Shown: piece after piece, positions 17,671-26,689 of the stretch | How positions within the stretch are numbered: position 1 is the stretch's first letter | Layout of the letters: each line of letters begins with the position of its first letter | Source: Alphaproteobacteria bacterium | GTDB lineage: Bacteria > Pseudomonadota > Alphaproteobacteria > JAUXUR01 | DNA: 35,944 nt | Reading direction: 5' to 3' | NCBI GenBank assembly: GCA_030696155.1 | Contig: JAUYSY010000030.1 | Coordinates: 1 to 35,944, forward strand | The notes under the pieces: model-generated | Seen by the model: the letters and a program-made list of their open reading frames with translations, nothing else | What the model was told of the DNA's origin: nothing | The model's database searches: none | Program-made: the position numbers and the translations under genes

Positions 17671-18837
17671 TTATTGATTTTCGATAAGATCCTTAAATCC
17701 TGACGACGTTATGATACTCACAATAGGTTTCTTGGGCGAAATTTGCGTCAAATCAAGATGTTTCAAAGCAGCAACAGATGATGCCGAAGATAATTCACTC
17801 CACACACCTTCAGCCCCAAGCAATGTTTGCGCTTCCAACATATCTGGATCTGAAACCAACAAAGTTTGAGAAAGCGCCTTCTTTAATACATACAGTCCTC
17901 TATAGCCTGTTTTACGACACGCAATGGCATAGGCTTTTGTTGAAAATGTCTCCAAAGAGATAGGAAACTCACCTGATATATACGCCTTGTGAAGTGGTCC
18001 ACCGCACATAGGCTCGCATGATACCATAACTGGCATTGCATCAATAAGACCCAATGTTTTCAATTCGTTAAAGCCTTTCCAGATACCGAAAAATAATTCT
18101 CCATATCCCGTTGGTACTAATACAGCTCCTGGAGCTGAAAAGTGAAGCTGCTGAAATAATTCATAAGCGATTGTTTTATATCCTTCGACACCAAAGGGAT
18201 GTCCTGTGGGTGTATCCGTATAATTACTCGCCGGATGATATCCCTTTTCCAACACATATTGACGTAAAGTTGGCCACCTTAGATCATGCGACACTTTCAC
18301 AATTTCAGCATTATAAGAGGATATAAACTTTAAAATATGCGGCGGACAATCATGGCTCACAATCACTGTACAATGAAGCCCTGCACGCGCCGCATAGGCA
18401 GCAGCCGAAGCACCATGATTCCCCGAGGATGCCACAACAATGCCTTTTGCATTACTTTTAACAGCAGCGTTTATCACACAAAAATTATAACGATCTTTAT
18501 GACTCCAGGTAGGATTAGCACTTTCAATTTTAAGAAATAGATCATTCGGAAGCGCATATTGCGTTTTTAAACGTGGAGCTTTCAGCAAAGGTGTGTTCCC
18601 CTCACCCAAAGAATGCGCTTGGTCAATTGGAGGAAGCAATTGTTGCCAATGGTTTAAAGAAGTTGCTTTCGTTGAGAAAATAGAATGATCAACTTTAGAA
18701 TAATCATATCCAATTTCCAAAGGATATTGAACGAGATCATTACTCGAGAGAGGACAACCAGATATTAATACAGGAAATAAAGGATGTTTAATATTAGGGT
18801 CAAAAAGTGAATTTTGAGAAGTAGATAGAGATGTCAT
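17671..18837 (-). CDS. Threonine-synthase-like PLP enzyme
   Basis: 388 residues of the fold-type II PLP family. LGEGNTPLLKAPRL, then NPTWSHKDR with the PLP Lys, then VVASSGNHGASAAAYAARAG (phosphate/SGNHG loop) and a Gly-rich VLVPTGYGELFFGIWKG. The N-terminal segment with 'YPLEIGYDYSKVD' is typical of archaeal-type threonine synthases. The usual product would be threonine from phosphohomoserine, but related enzymes use other substrates and no neighbouring homoserine genes are present. The ATG has AAGGA about nine bases upstream. Confidence 0.85.
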   Translation of the reverse strand: MTSLSTSQNSLFDPNIKHPLFPVLISGCPLSSNDLVQYPLEIGYDYSKVDHSIFSTKATSLNHWQQLLPPIDQAHSLGEGNTPLLKAPRLKTQYALPNDLFLKIESANPTWSHKDRYNFCVINAAVKSNAKGIVVASSGNHGASAAAYAARAGLHCTVIVSHDCPPHILKFISSYNAEIVKVSHDLRWPTLRQYVLEKGYHPASNYTDTPTGHPFGVEGYKTIAYELFQQLHFSAPGAVLVPTGYGELFFGIWKGFNELKTLGLIDAMPVMVSCEPMCGGPLHKAYISGEFPISLETFSTKAYAIACRKTGYRGLYVLKKALSQTLLVSDPDMLEAQTLLGAEGVWSELSSASSVAALKHLDLTQISPKKPIVSIITSSGFKDLIENQ

Positions 18838-18879
18838 GATGTTTTTCCTTAAATTAAAATTTTAATTCTTATTTAGACT

Positions 18880-20160
18880 TCATTTTAAGTCTTTTAAAAA
18901 AATATTTCTTTCAATCACATTTTTCAATTCAAAAGCCATATGCGGTTGATCAGAAAGTACAGCAACAAGTGCTCCGGTTTTAAGCGAAACAGAAAGCCAT
19001 GCTGTAGAGGATTGAATACCTCCCGCATGCGCTACAATGCGATCTTTAGCGTAATAAAATTCTTGACCATATTTTTTCATTAAAGATTCAAGCTCAAGAT
19101 CAAGCTTCGTTTGTCTGTAAATCCACTGGCCAAATTTCGCTAAATCCTCTGACGTTACCCAATAGCCACCTGCGGGGCTTCCAGCAATATGAGGCGCTTC
19201 AGAATCTGCAAGATTATATTTAGCATTTTCTGGTTTCCATGGCGTAAAACTTGGCATACCCACTTCATTAATAATATATTTTTGTAAGATATCGTTGTAC
19301 TCACAAGGACCATGTTTTTTCTCATAAGCATGCTTAATAGCGAGACCAACAAGCAACATGCCCAAATTGCTATATCTATCGTCGCCTATAGGCGAAACTT
19401 TATTTTCTGCAAATTGAAGAAAATCTTCAGCTCTACGCATTTCAGGAATTTTGCCTTCAGATATGGAAGCAAAATAACCATCTAAATAATCGCCCAAGCC
19501 TGATTTATGCGTCATTAATTGGTGCAAGCTTACTTTTTTTAATCGTTCTCTTACGACAAAAGGAAGTGCGTTGGTATCTGATGCGTCAAGTTTAACAGGT
19601 ATTAAATTTAAATCATGTTCAGAAATAATTCCCTTTTTAACCATTATCAATACAAGCATGCCTGTAAAAACTTTTCCTATTGAATGCATTGCAAAAGCTG
19701 AAGATTTATTTCCAATAAAATCAGGTGTTATAAGGGTTTGATCTGCAAATCCTAGAGTAACAGAAGCTGAGATATTTTTTTCTTTCATATATCTTTCAAG
19801 ATGAACAAGATCACTTGATTTAATTTCAGGCTTAACATCTTTTGCTTCTTCCGGATCTAATTGTATTAATTTTTCAAAAAATCCCATACCACGAATAAGT
19901 ATATAAGGCATATATTTAAGGGCATCAAAGAATGTATCAAAGTCAATTTTGTGTGAAATAGCATCCACAAATAATTTATTTATTTTTGCTTCCCATATCA
20001 CATCTTTTGGAAAACGTGTACCTATAATATTTTTTCTAAATTCATCCACACTTTTTTGATTTAATTTAATGATACGCTCATGCCAAAATTTTTCTAGAAT
20101 GACACGTTTTTCTGCTAATTCACGCTCAAACCAACTTTCAGATTTTATCATTATAGTCAT
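18880..20160 (-). CDS. Serine hydrolase of the class C beta-lactamase family
   Basis: About 426 residues. SxxK is SIGK in SAFAMHSIGKVFTG, the Tyr motif is YSNLG, and the third motif is HAGG (in place of KTG), as in esterase/peptidase members of this family. An N-terminal helical extension of about 110 residues precedes the catalytic part. No signal peptide is seen, so it is probably cytosolic. Starts at 20172 (TTG), 20160 (ATG) and 20151 (ATG) are possible; a GGA lies before the last. Substrate unknown; true beta-lactamase activity is unlikely. Confidence 0.85.
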   Translation of the reverse strand: MTIMIKSESWFERELAEKRVILEKFWHERIIKLNQKSVDEFRKNIIGTRFPKDVIWEAKINKLFVDAISHKIDFDTFFDALKYMPYILIRGMGFFEKLIQLDPEEAKDVKPEIKSSDLVHLERYMKEKNISASVTLGFADQTLITPDFIGNKSSAFAMHSIGKVFTGMLVLIMVKKGIISEHDLNLIPVKLDASDTNALPFVVRERLKKVSLHQLMTHKSGLGDYLDGYFASISEGKIPEMRRAEDFLQFAENKVSPIGDDRYSNLGMLLVGLAIKHAYEKKHGPCEYNDILQKYIINEVGMPSFTPWKPENAKYNLADSEAPHIAGSPAGGYWVTSEDLAKFGQWIYRQTKLDLELESLMKKYGQEFYYAKDRIVAHAGGIQSSTAWLSVSLKTGALVAVLSDQPHMAFELKNVIERNIFLKDLK

Positions 20161-20240
20161 TCCAACAAACAACCTATTAAAAAAACATTCACTGCATTAG
20201 AAAACCCTTTGTTTTTGCATTAGGTTATTCATTGAAATGA

Positions 20241-20366
20241 CTATAATTTATTTTCCTTAACTTGAACAGACGCATCATTCAATTGAGGCGTAAATGTTTT
20301 ATTACATGAAGAAAGATTAACGCCCAATAATACTATGAGAGATATTTTTAAAATCAATCTTTTCAT
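20241..20366 (-). CDS. Small lipoprotein, 41 residues
   Basis: The frame runs from ATG 20366 to TAG 20241: a Lys/Arg start (MKRLILK), a hydrophobic stretch LIVLLGV, lipobox L-S-S-C with Cys21, then a short polar tail (NKTFTPQLNDASVQVKENKL). AAAGG lies about 12 bases before the ATG. The shape matches tiny bacterial lipoproteins of the envelope. No family is recognised. It sits upstream of the serine hydrolase on the same strand, about 80 bases away. Confidence 0.65.
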   Translation of the reverse strand: MKRLILKISLIVLLGVNLSSCNKTFTPQLNDASVQVKENKL

Positions 20367-20656
20367 TGAATTGTTGCCTTTAATAATGAGTCATTTTTAA
20401 GTCTGTTGGTAAAAATGTTTGTTATATGCATATAAAAGCTAACATAAATATGGATACAAATAAACGACTGAGCCGATAATTTTGTTTAAATGAACTTCAT
20501 CTCTACAACTTGTTTCATATATACAACAAACAGAGCAAAAGCAAATAATTTTAAAGCTTCAACATATTTTGGTCTTCAAAATTTAATTAAGAAAACTTAC
20601 ATAAAAGAAAACAAATTTATCTAGAAATTAAAAATGAAAAAAAAACGACATTTCCT

Positions 20657-21142
20657 TTGAATCAACCAGTGGTATTAGTTATATTCTTAATATTAATAAT
20701 CGGATCTTTTTTTGGTTTCGCACGAAGTCTTAGCATACCAACACTCTTTGATCAATTTATTTTAGCCATACTTTGGATAGCCTACTCAAAATTATATATA
20801 CAAATATCTGCCCTTTCACCTGTAGAACAAACAAAAAGATATGACGATCATATTCTTGATCTTACTTTTTTTCTTCTCAAGGGAAAAGAAGAATTTTATG
20901 TTAAAATATATTTTTCTTATTTAATTTATATTTTTATTGATAATAATGTTGCATTGATAAGTAAAAATAGAGGTATTACAATCGACAATTTTATGAATAT
21001 TTTCCAATTAAACATTTTTTTTGCTGGATTAACCACTTTTGGACTAAGGTTCGCTTACAAAAAAATGATGGAAAAAGAATTGGCCAAAAAGCCTTATCTC
21101 TTTCAACGTTCAATTTTTCGGTACAAACCCATCTTTAATTAA
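20657..21142 (+). CDS. Small integral membrane protein, start disturbed at an A9 tract
   Basis: 161 residues from TTG 20657, with three to four predicted membrane segments (VVLVIFLILIIGSFFGFA, FILAILWIAYSKLYIQI, FYVKIYFSYLIYIFI, FFAGLTTFGLRFAY) and a basic C-terminus. No family is recognised. No ribosome site precedes the TTG. An ATG at 20634 followed by nine A reads MKKKRHFL and a stop; with one more A it would run MKKKTTFPLNQPVV straight into this frame, which looks like the natural start. Divergent from the small lipoprotein. Confidence 0.65.
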   Translation: MNQPVVLVIFLILIIGSFFGFARSLSIPTLFDQFILAILWIAYSKLYIQISALSPVEQTKRYDDHILDLTFFLLKGKEEFYVKIYFSYLIYIFIDNNVALISKNRGITIDNFMNIFQLNIFFAGLTTFGLRFAYKKMMEKELAKKPYLFQRSIFRYKPIFN

Positions 21143-21186
21143 GATTTTGAGTTTATATCCCCGTCTCTAAACACTAAGATTCTACC

Positions 21187-21918
21187 TTACTTCAAAAAAT
21201 CGGATATCTCATTCAAGATATCCGTTTTAACCTGATCAGTTGCAGCATCATACATATCATTGTGCTTTGCATTTTTGATTGTAACGATTTTTGCACCTGT
21301 TTTAGGCAAAACACCCTCATCTGCTTTAGTATCCGTCGCACGCAAAGATAAAATTGGTAAATGATGCTTTACAGGAAAGGGATAACGCAATGAATCAATC
21401 GAAATAACATTTGCTGTTTTTTGCGGATATAAATCTGCAAACATCATCGAAATATCACCACCATTGGAATGTCCAATCAATGTGACTTTATCTAAATTAA
21501 GATTAGGATCTATTCTTTTAAGTTTATCCAAAACAAATAAAATATTTTGAACACCCCTTTCCCACATAGGCTTACGCCTTTGAAAAATATTACCTGTTCG
21601 TGGAATTTTAGGATCAGTTTTCAAATCATGCTGAATGCTCACAACAATAAAACCTAGTTTTGCAAGATGATTTGCAATAAATTGGTAATCTTTATAGGTA
21701 ACCCCATAACCATGATTTAGCACAATAACTTTGTTTTTAGAATTATCTACTATAGATGAAATCTGAATTGGAATCTGACGTTTTCGATCCAGATCCATGA
21801 GTTCTTCATATTTTTTTATAATTGCTAAAGAAGTATTCATCTTCTCAATATTAGCCGCAACTTTAAGAGAAGAGGCATTTAACAAACATATTGCTACTAA
21901 ACAAACAAATTTTTTCAT
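21187..21918 (-). CDS. Secreted alpha/beta hydrolase
   Basis: 243 residues from ATG 21918 (a TTG two codons earlier is less likely). Signal peptide KKFVCLVAICLLNASSLKVAAN. The fold is shown by VIVLNHGYG (oxyanion region), the nucleophile elbow LIGHSNGGD (Ser near residue 151) and a C-terminal His in NAKHNDMYD. The closest shape is the PAF-acetylhydrolase / dienelactone hydrolase group. It probably acts on an ester in the periplasm or outside; the substrate is unknown. Confidence 0.85.
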   Translation of the reverse strand: MKKFVCLVAICLLNASSLKVAANIEKMNTSLAIIKKYEELMDLDRKRQIPIQISSIVDNSKNKVIVLNHGYGVTYKDYQFIANHLAKLGFIVVSIQHDLKTDPKIPRTGNIFQRRKPMWERGVQNILFVLDKLKRIDPNLNLDKVTLIGHSNGGDISMMFADLYPQKTANVISIDSLRYPFPVKHHLPILSLRATDTKADEGVLPKTGAKIVTIKNAKHNDMYDAATDQVKTDILNEISDFLK

Positions 21919-22122
21919 GCTCAATCTTTCTTTTAAACCAAAATATTAATCTACAAAAGCAGGATATAAATCAATCAGTTAATCTAAACCAAAATAGCAG
22001 ATTCCATACAATCGCCAGAAAGACGATACGGTTCAGCAAATACAAAAAATATAATTATAGACGATATCACAATGAATGTTATAACTTTATATATATTTTT
22101 TATATTGCTTGCCTATACTACA

Positions 22123-23016
22123 TTACTCTGTAACCTTCGACGCTATATCCAACACAAAATGATATCTCAACGCATTGTATTTTGAAACAAAGCTAAGCGT
22201 TCTTTCATTGCCTTCTGAATCAATCACTCGATATAAAACGTCCTTATCAAGTCTTTGGTCAGCATTTTCATCAAAATAATGTGATAAAAAATATTGTTCT
22301 ATTTGCTCAGAATTTTCAAATGCTTCATCACTTAAATCAATATCAATATTTTCTTGAGGTAATGGCAAAGATTTAAAACCACTCTTAAGCATAAGTTTGC
22401 ATGATGCAATATTAGATGGACGTGCTGTTGCAACAAATGCATTAAGGGGAGCTCCACCAAAACATTTAAATTTTTCAACGATACTAGACGAAATATTATC
22501 TCTTAATCCATGCCCAATTTCATAGACTTCTTTTGCCCAAATTGAAAAAAACACTTTAGAAATACTGGTCGCGACGCCTTTACCCCAAAATTTTTTATGT
22601 GCAGCATATCCAACACCAGCATAACCAGGACCATCAGAAGAGACACAACAAAACCCAACAAATTGATTTGTTTCTTTAAGAAAAATTGTCATCGCTCCTA
22701 TTGGTTCTCCGTTTTGAAAAGAAGGCATCCAAATGTTTTTAAGGTAATGTTCACTTTTCTCATATGAAACTGCCTTGCCAAGACCAAAAAACTTCATAAT
22801 ATCAGCATCAGCAAATAATTGCTGATAGAAGAGTGTATCTTCTTCACGAACCTCACGGGCATACCAAACAGCCCCATCATTTAAGGTTCCTTCCACATAA
22901 CAATGAAGAGCACTTGGGTGAGCATCTTGAGCTACATCCCAGGTGAAAACAGGATTTGCAACAAGTTGAAAACTAAAACAAACATAGAACGCAATTAATA
23001 CAAACAAACGTCTCAT
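22123..23016 (-). CDS. GNAT acetyltransferase with signal peptide
   Basis: 297 residues from ATG 23016; a longer frame to 23076 adds 20 polar residues and hides the signal. Residues 1-21 form a signal peptide (RRLFVLIAFYVCFSFQLVA). The GNAT domain starts near WYAREVREED, with the acetyl-CoA loop in YAAHKKFWGKGVATSI (Q/R-x-x-G-x-A type) and a RimJ/RimL-like second half (RPSNIASCKLMLKSGF). A C-terminal extension of about 80 residues is unassigned. The enzyme fold needs acetyl-CoA, so a secreted form is surprising outside a host cell. No near-by operon partner except the MerR remnant downstream of the next gene upstream. Confidence 0.8.
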   Translation of the reverse strand: MRRLFVLIAFYVCFSFQLVANPVFTWDVAQDAHPSALHCYVEGTLNDGAVWYAREVREEDTLFYQQLFADADIMKFFGLGKAVSYEKSEHYLKNIWMPSFQNGEPIGAMTIFLKETNQFVGFCCVSSDGPGYAGVGYAAHKKFWGKGVATSISKVFFSIWAKEVYEIGHGLRDNISSSIVEKFKCFGGAPLNAFVATARPSNIASCKLMLKSGFKSLPLPQENIDIDLSDEAFENSEQIEQYFLSHYFDENADQRLDKDVLYRVIDSEGNERTLSFVSKYNALRYHFVLDIASKVTE

Positions 23017-23114
23017 TTTATCACTTTCTTGATAGGAATTTTTTGATTCAGAAATATAACGCAACAGCGTATACATGTCAATAAAACTGCCTTATTTGTA
23101 CTATATTTATTTAA

Positions 23115-23142
23115 TAAAAAAGAGGCCAATCAAATCGGCCTC
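23115..23142 (-). terminator. Rho-independent terminator (minus)
   Basis: On the minus strand GAGGCCGAT pairs with ATTGGCCTC (one G.T pair) around a TTG loop, followed by six T. It follows the MerR-remnant end at 23156. Confidence 0.8.
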
Positions 23143-23155
23143 CATCACACATAAT

Positions 23156-23242
23156 TTACAAATTCTGTTCCGCATAAAACTGCATCGCCTCCTCTAAGAA
23201 CTCAACCATTTCAGGATGATAAACATCAAAGAATTTTGTAAA
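23156..23242 (-). pseudogene. C-terminal fragment of a MerR/TipAS regulator paralogue
   Basis: The minus frame ending at TAA 23156-23158 reads KFFDVYHPEMVEF then LEEAMQFYAEQNL, which matches the last 27 residues of the intact MerR gene at 24739-25500 at 21 of 27 positions. No open frame leads into it beyond about 10 residues. It was left after most of a second gene was lost or replaced by the secreted-protein gene, whose stop is at 23276. Confidence 0.8.
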
Positions 23243-23275
23243 CCTTAAACCCAAATTTGTTCTTTTTGACTTCCC

Positions 23276-24433
23276 TTAATTATTAAATGCTTCAAAGAGG
23301 TTCCCTTGCGTAAATGCTTCATTAAAAAATTTAAAATGATTTTCTAAATTTTCAAGGAGTGCATCGATTTTTAACTTTTGTTCTTCATCCGCTATTTTGT
23401 AAATATCATCCATACGATCAAGCATATCACAAAAGATAGAATAGACTGTAATAGGTTTACGATTACCTTGCGGATCCGTGTAGGTGAAAAGAAGAGAAGG
23501 ATTACCGTGATCACGTGGTTTTAATTCTTCGAATGGATCAAATGAAGAACTTGATGTTCTGCCATTCCCATAAAAATATTGTAAATATGCAATCAACAAA
23601 ATATGCTCTTTTGAAAAAACAGCTTCATGATTGTCAATAAGCCTAAGGTATTGTTTACGCAATCCTTCTTTGTGAGCATTTTTTACGTTGATCCCTGCAT
23701 TATCTAACAGTACTTTCAATGTGTCCCAATGTTCTGTTCGATTTATAAAATACACTCTATGATCAGAAGTTACCCTCGTATAAAATTCTTGATAAAGGAC
23801 TCTAATTTCTTTTCCTTTTTTTATAGATTCTTGAGACTCTGTCGAACTTGAAGAAGAAGAAGACGAATTGTAAACTGCAAATTCAGGCATTGTGTTGAAT
23901 GGACTCTGTCTTGCATAACCCAATCCAATGACTTCTTGGATAGCTCTATTACGAAAATATTGCCTAAGTTCCTCACGTTTTTCATCAACCTGCTTTGGCA
24001 ACGGTAGATAAGTTTCTTTTTTTCCTGAGCGTGAAATCTCAGCCGGAACTACAATCGTCAAAGCCTCTTTTACACCACATTCTAGAAAACTATTAAAGAA
24101 TTCACATGAACCCATACTCGTACAAATATCACGTAATCGTCTTGATAAATCATACCCTTTCGTTATGTCCATATCACAATGTGCGCCTTCTGCATAAAAC
24201 AGACTTTTTTTTAATATTTTATATCCTCTTTCGTAGCCCCCAGCATTTAATATTTTAAATTGTTCTTCTGTTATACCATAAGGCTCCACTATTGAATTTT
24301 GACTTACGAGATTTACGACCGTAGAAATGAAACCAGAAAACGCGCCCAATACACTTCTATTTTGGCCACCAGCAGCATGAGCATCAATCGCACAAGAAAC
24401 GAACAAAGACAAGATAAGAACTTTTTTCAACAT
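23276..24433 (-). CDS. Secreted protein of unknown function with a poly-Ser stretch
   Basis: 385 residues from ATG 24433, chosen because GGAG lies five bases before it; a codon three places upstream (ATG 24442) overlaps that site. Signal peptide LKKVLILSLFVSCAIDAHA. The mature part is mainly helical, with Cys pairs (AHCDMD, DICTSMGSCEF, ECGVKE), a run of eight Ser near residue 195, and an acidic C-terminus. No family is recognised. The Ser run is coded by TCT-like triplets and could vary in length. Confidence 0.75.
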   Translation of the reverse strand: MLKKVLILSLFVSCAIDAHAAGGQNRSVLGAFSGFISTVVNLVSQNSIVEPYGITEEQFKILNAGGYERGYKILKKSLFYAEGAHCDMDITKGYDLSRRLRDICTSMGSCEFFNSFLECGVKEALTIVVPAEISRSGKKETYLPLPKQVDEKREELRQYFRNRAIQEVIGLGYARQSPFNTMPEFAVYNSSSSSSSSTESQESIKKGKEIRVLYQEFYTRVTSDHRVYFINRTEHWDTLKVLLDNAGINVKNAHKEGLRKQYLRLIDNHEAVFSKEHILLIAYLQYFYGNGRTSSSSFDPFEELKPRDHGNPSLLFTYTDPQGNRKPITVYSIFCDMLDRMDDIYKIADEEQKLKIDALLENLENHFKFFNEAFTQGNLFEAFNN

Positions 24434-24568
24434 ATTCTCCATTTAATAATTTAAATTACAAATATACTAATGTAAAAAAAATTAAAAGTCAATATTTATA
24501 TTAGTATTAATAAGTATATAAATTTAATTACTTTATGAATTCAATGCAGTTTTATAAGTTAAGTTTTT

Positions 24569-24598
24569 TAACAAAAAGGAGCCGAAAAATCGACTCCT
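24569..24598 (-). terminator. Rho-independent terminator of the MerR gene
   Basis: On the minus strand AGGAGTCGA pairs with TCGGCTCCT (one G.T pair) around TTTT, followed by TTTTT. The stretch 24600-24738 between gene and terminator holds GC-rich sequence with a possible arm pair (GGAGTGTATC and GCACTCC); no gene is seen there. Confidence 0.75.
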
Positions 24599-24738
24599 AG
24601 AAAACATATACCCAATCGGTTTCAAAGTGTGGGTAGGAAGATGAGCGGTGAAGCACGCGGAGTGTATCTCTTCATACATGAGCATGCTGAACCCCGAAAT
24701 CTGACGCACTCCACAATTTGAAAAAGGAAGGGTATAGA

Positions 24739-25500
24739 TTATAAATTTTGTTCTGCATAAAACCTCATCGCTTCCCCTATAAATTCAATCATATCCGGAT
24801 GATAAACATCAAAAAACTTCCTAAAATCAGGATGTTCTGCGTATAACTTTGTAAGACCAATATAGACCTCCTTAGTTAAATCATAAAAACGATTTTGTAA
24901 TTCATAATGCGCGTGGATCAGCTTTTGAACTTCAGGCGACGATGGCTTTAGATCCTGATCAATCATAACAGCCAAATCCTTATGGAGCGCATCGCCTTTA
25001 TTTTTCACATCATCCCACTCATCTTTATCCCATTTTGCTGTGCGTTTTTTGCTTTCAACAAGCAATTGCTCGGCTTCATGACCATAAGATTTGACAAGGT
25101 ATTGCTCATACTCTTTTTGTCGATCGCTGTCAAAACCATAATATAATTCTTTGTCTGTCATTTTTTCTGTACCTCTCAAATGTAAAATTGTTTTATCGAT
25201 CGTTTCCAAAAGTTTATTTTTACGCTCAATCTCACTACCCAAAAAAACTTTATGGGCTTGAAGCGCTTTGATTTGATCAAAACCATCCATACTCAAAAGC
25301 TTTTGGATTTCCTTCAACGGAAAACCCAGCTCTTTAAAAAACAAAATTTGTTGCAACAGTAACAAATCTTTTTCGGCGTAATATCTGTATCCATTGACGG
25401 CATAAAAATCAGGCTTTAACAAACCAATTTGGTCATACCAATGAAGCGTTCGCACCGAAACGCCTGATAATTTCGTCAATTGCTTTACAGAATAACGCAC
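24739..25500 (-). CDS. MerR-family regulator with TipAS effector domain
   Basis: 253 residues from GTG 25500 with AAGGAG nine bases upstream. Residues 1-70 are a MerR winged helix (YSVKQLTKLSGVSVRTLHWY, DQIGLLKPDFYAVNGYRYY), then a dimerisation helix (about 75-115), then a TipAS domain (from YYGFDSDRQKEYEQYLV to the C-terminus). TipAS proteins bind hydrophobic or peptide ligands, often antibiotics, and switch on efflux or resistance genes. No target gene is evident. A C-terminal fragment of a paralogue lies at 23156. Confidence 0.92.
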   Translation of the reverse strand: MRYSVKQLTKLSGVSVRTLHWYDQIGLLKPDFYAVNGYRYYAEKDLLLLQQILFFKELGFPLKEIQKLLSMDGFDQIKALQAHKVFLGSEIERKNKLLETIDKTILHLRGTEKMTDKELYYGFDSDRQKEYEQYLVKSYGHEAEQLLVESKKRTAKWDKDEWDDVKNKGDALHKDLAVMIDQDLKPSSPEVQKLIHAHYELQNRFYDLTKEVYIGLTKLYAEHPDFRKFFDVYHPDMIEFIGEAMRFYAEQNL

Positions 25501-25651
25501 AATTTATGACTCCTTCTGGTTGATATAGATAAGGATAGAATATAACGTAACGTGAGGATCAAGGTTTATTTTTAAAATTATTTATCCGACACATCATTGT
25601 GACTTGCCACCACCTAAAAGGGGAGGACTTAAAATGAAGACAACTACCACT

Positions 25652-25763
25652 CGTCATTGCGAGGGGCGCAGCCCCGCGGCAATCTAAAAATGTTGAAAAC
25701 AAAGCAAATAGTTACATTAAAAATTTAAGATTGCCGCACCCCCTACGGGGGTTCGCAATGACG
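25652..25763. repeat. MITE-like inverted element, CGTCATTGCGA family
   Basis: Outer ends CGTCATTGCGA and TTCGCAATGACG are inverted, and inner ends GCGGCAATCT and AGATTGCCGC pair too. Each arm carries its own hairpin (GGGGCGCAGCCCC; CCCCCTACGGGGG). Related copies: about 8940-9043 and 35493-35606. The rest of 25501-25899 is AT-rich with no gene. Confidence 0.85.
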
Positions 25764-25899
25764 AAACACTTACATTAATCACTCTTATTTTTAAACAAAA
25801 TAAGTTCGATTTTTAATAGAAAATACTATAATAGAAATTTTTGCATAATCAACTATAATATACGTCGTTGGACTTCTTATAATCAATTTTAATCATTGA

Positions 25900-26481
25900 T
25901 TATCGTCCATAACACCAACAAGTCGTCAGATGATCATTAACCATCCCAATAGCCTGCATATAAGCATAAATGATGGTTGGACCCACAAAAGTCATGCCTC
26001 GTTTTTTAAGATCTTTGGATAAAACATCACTTTCAAGTGTTCGTACAGGAACATGTTCAAAACGCTGCCAATGATTCTTGATAGGTTTACCCTTTACAAA
26101 TGACCAAACATAATGATCAAAAGACCCAAATTCTTGTTTGATTGTCAAAAAAACACGTGCATTTTGACGTGCTGCATAAATTTTAAGTCGGTTACGAATA
26201 ATCTCTGGATTTTGTCGCAGATCGTCTAAATCCTCGTCACGCATTAAAGCAACTTTATCAGCATCGAATTGATGAAAGGCTTTACGATACCCTTCTCGTT
26301 TTTTAAGAATTGTTTCCCAAGAAAGACCAGCTTGAGCCCCTTCAAGAATAAGCATTTCAAATAAATGACGATCATCATGTGAAGGAATACCCCATTCATG
26401 ATCATGATACTCACTATAAAATTGCTTATCAAGCCCATCCCCAAAACAACGAATTTTACAATCTGTTTCTAAAAAATGCAT
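25900..26481 (-). CDS. tag: DNA-3-methyladenine glycosylase I
   Basis: 193 residues from ATG 26481, which has AAAGGA about 12 bases upstream; a longer frame to 26514 has no ribosome site. The Tag hallmark YHDHEWG, then FEMLILEGAQAGLSWETIL with the base-recognising Glu, and KKREGYRKAF. Zinc ligands are the N-terminal Cys (IRCFGD), the His of YHDHEWG and the C-terminal H-x3-C in NDHLTTCWC. It removes 3-methyladenine from alkylated DNA. Confidence 0.96.
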   Translation of the reverse strand: MHFLETDCKIRCFGDGLDKQFYSEYHDHEWGIPSHDDRHLFEMLILEGAQAGLSWETILKKREGYRKAFHQFDADKVALMRDEDLDDLRQNPEIIRNRLKIYAARQNARVFLTIKQEFGSFDHYVWSFVKGKPIKNHWQRFEHVPVRTLESDVLSKDLKKRGMTFVGPTIIYAYMQAIGMVNDHLTTCWCYGR

Positions 26482-26689
26482 TTGGATTTTTTCCTTTAAA
26501 AGGCAATAAGACATTTAATTATTTTAAACAACATAATATTTTAGATTAGAATAATATTCAATAAATGAGTTCCTTTGTCTTAATTGATCGATTTCTTAAC
26601 CAAATTTATCACTCGGTCTTATTTAAGCATACCAACACAAGATTGTATTTATTATGGAACAAAAGCAAAGAAAAAATTCGAGCCTACTT

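Noticed and set aside
25652..25763. CRISPR-like array
   Set aside because: The repeats are inverted and dispersed, with no regular spacers and no cas genes.
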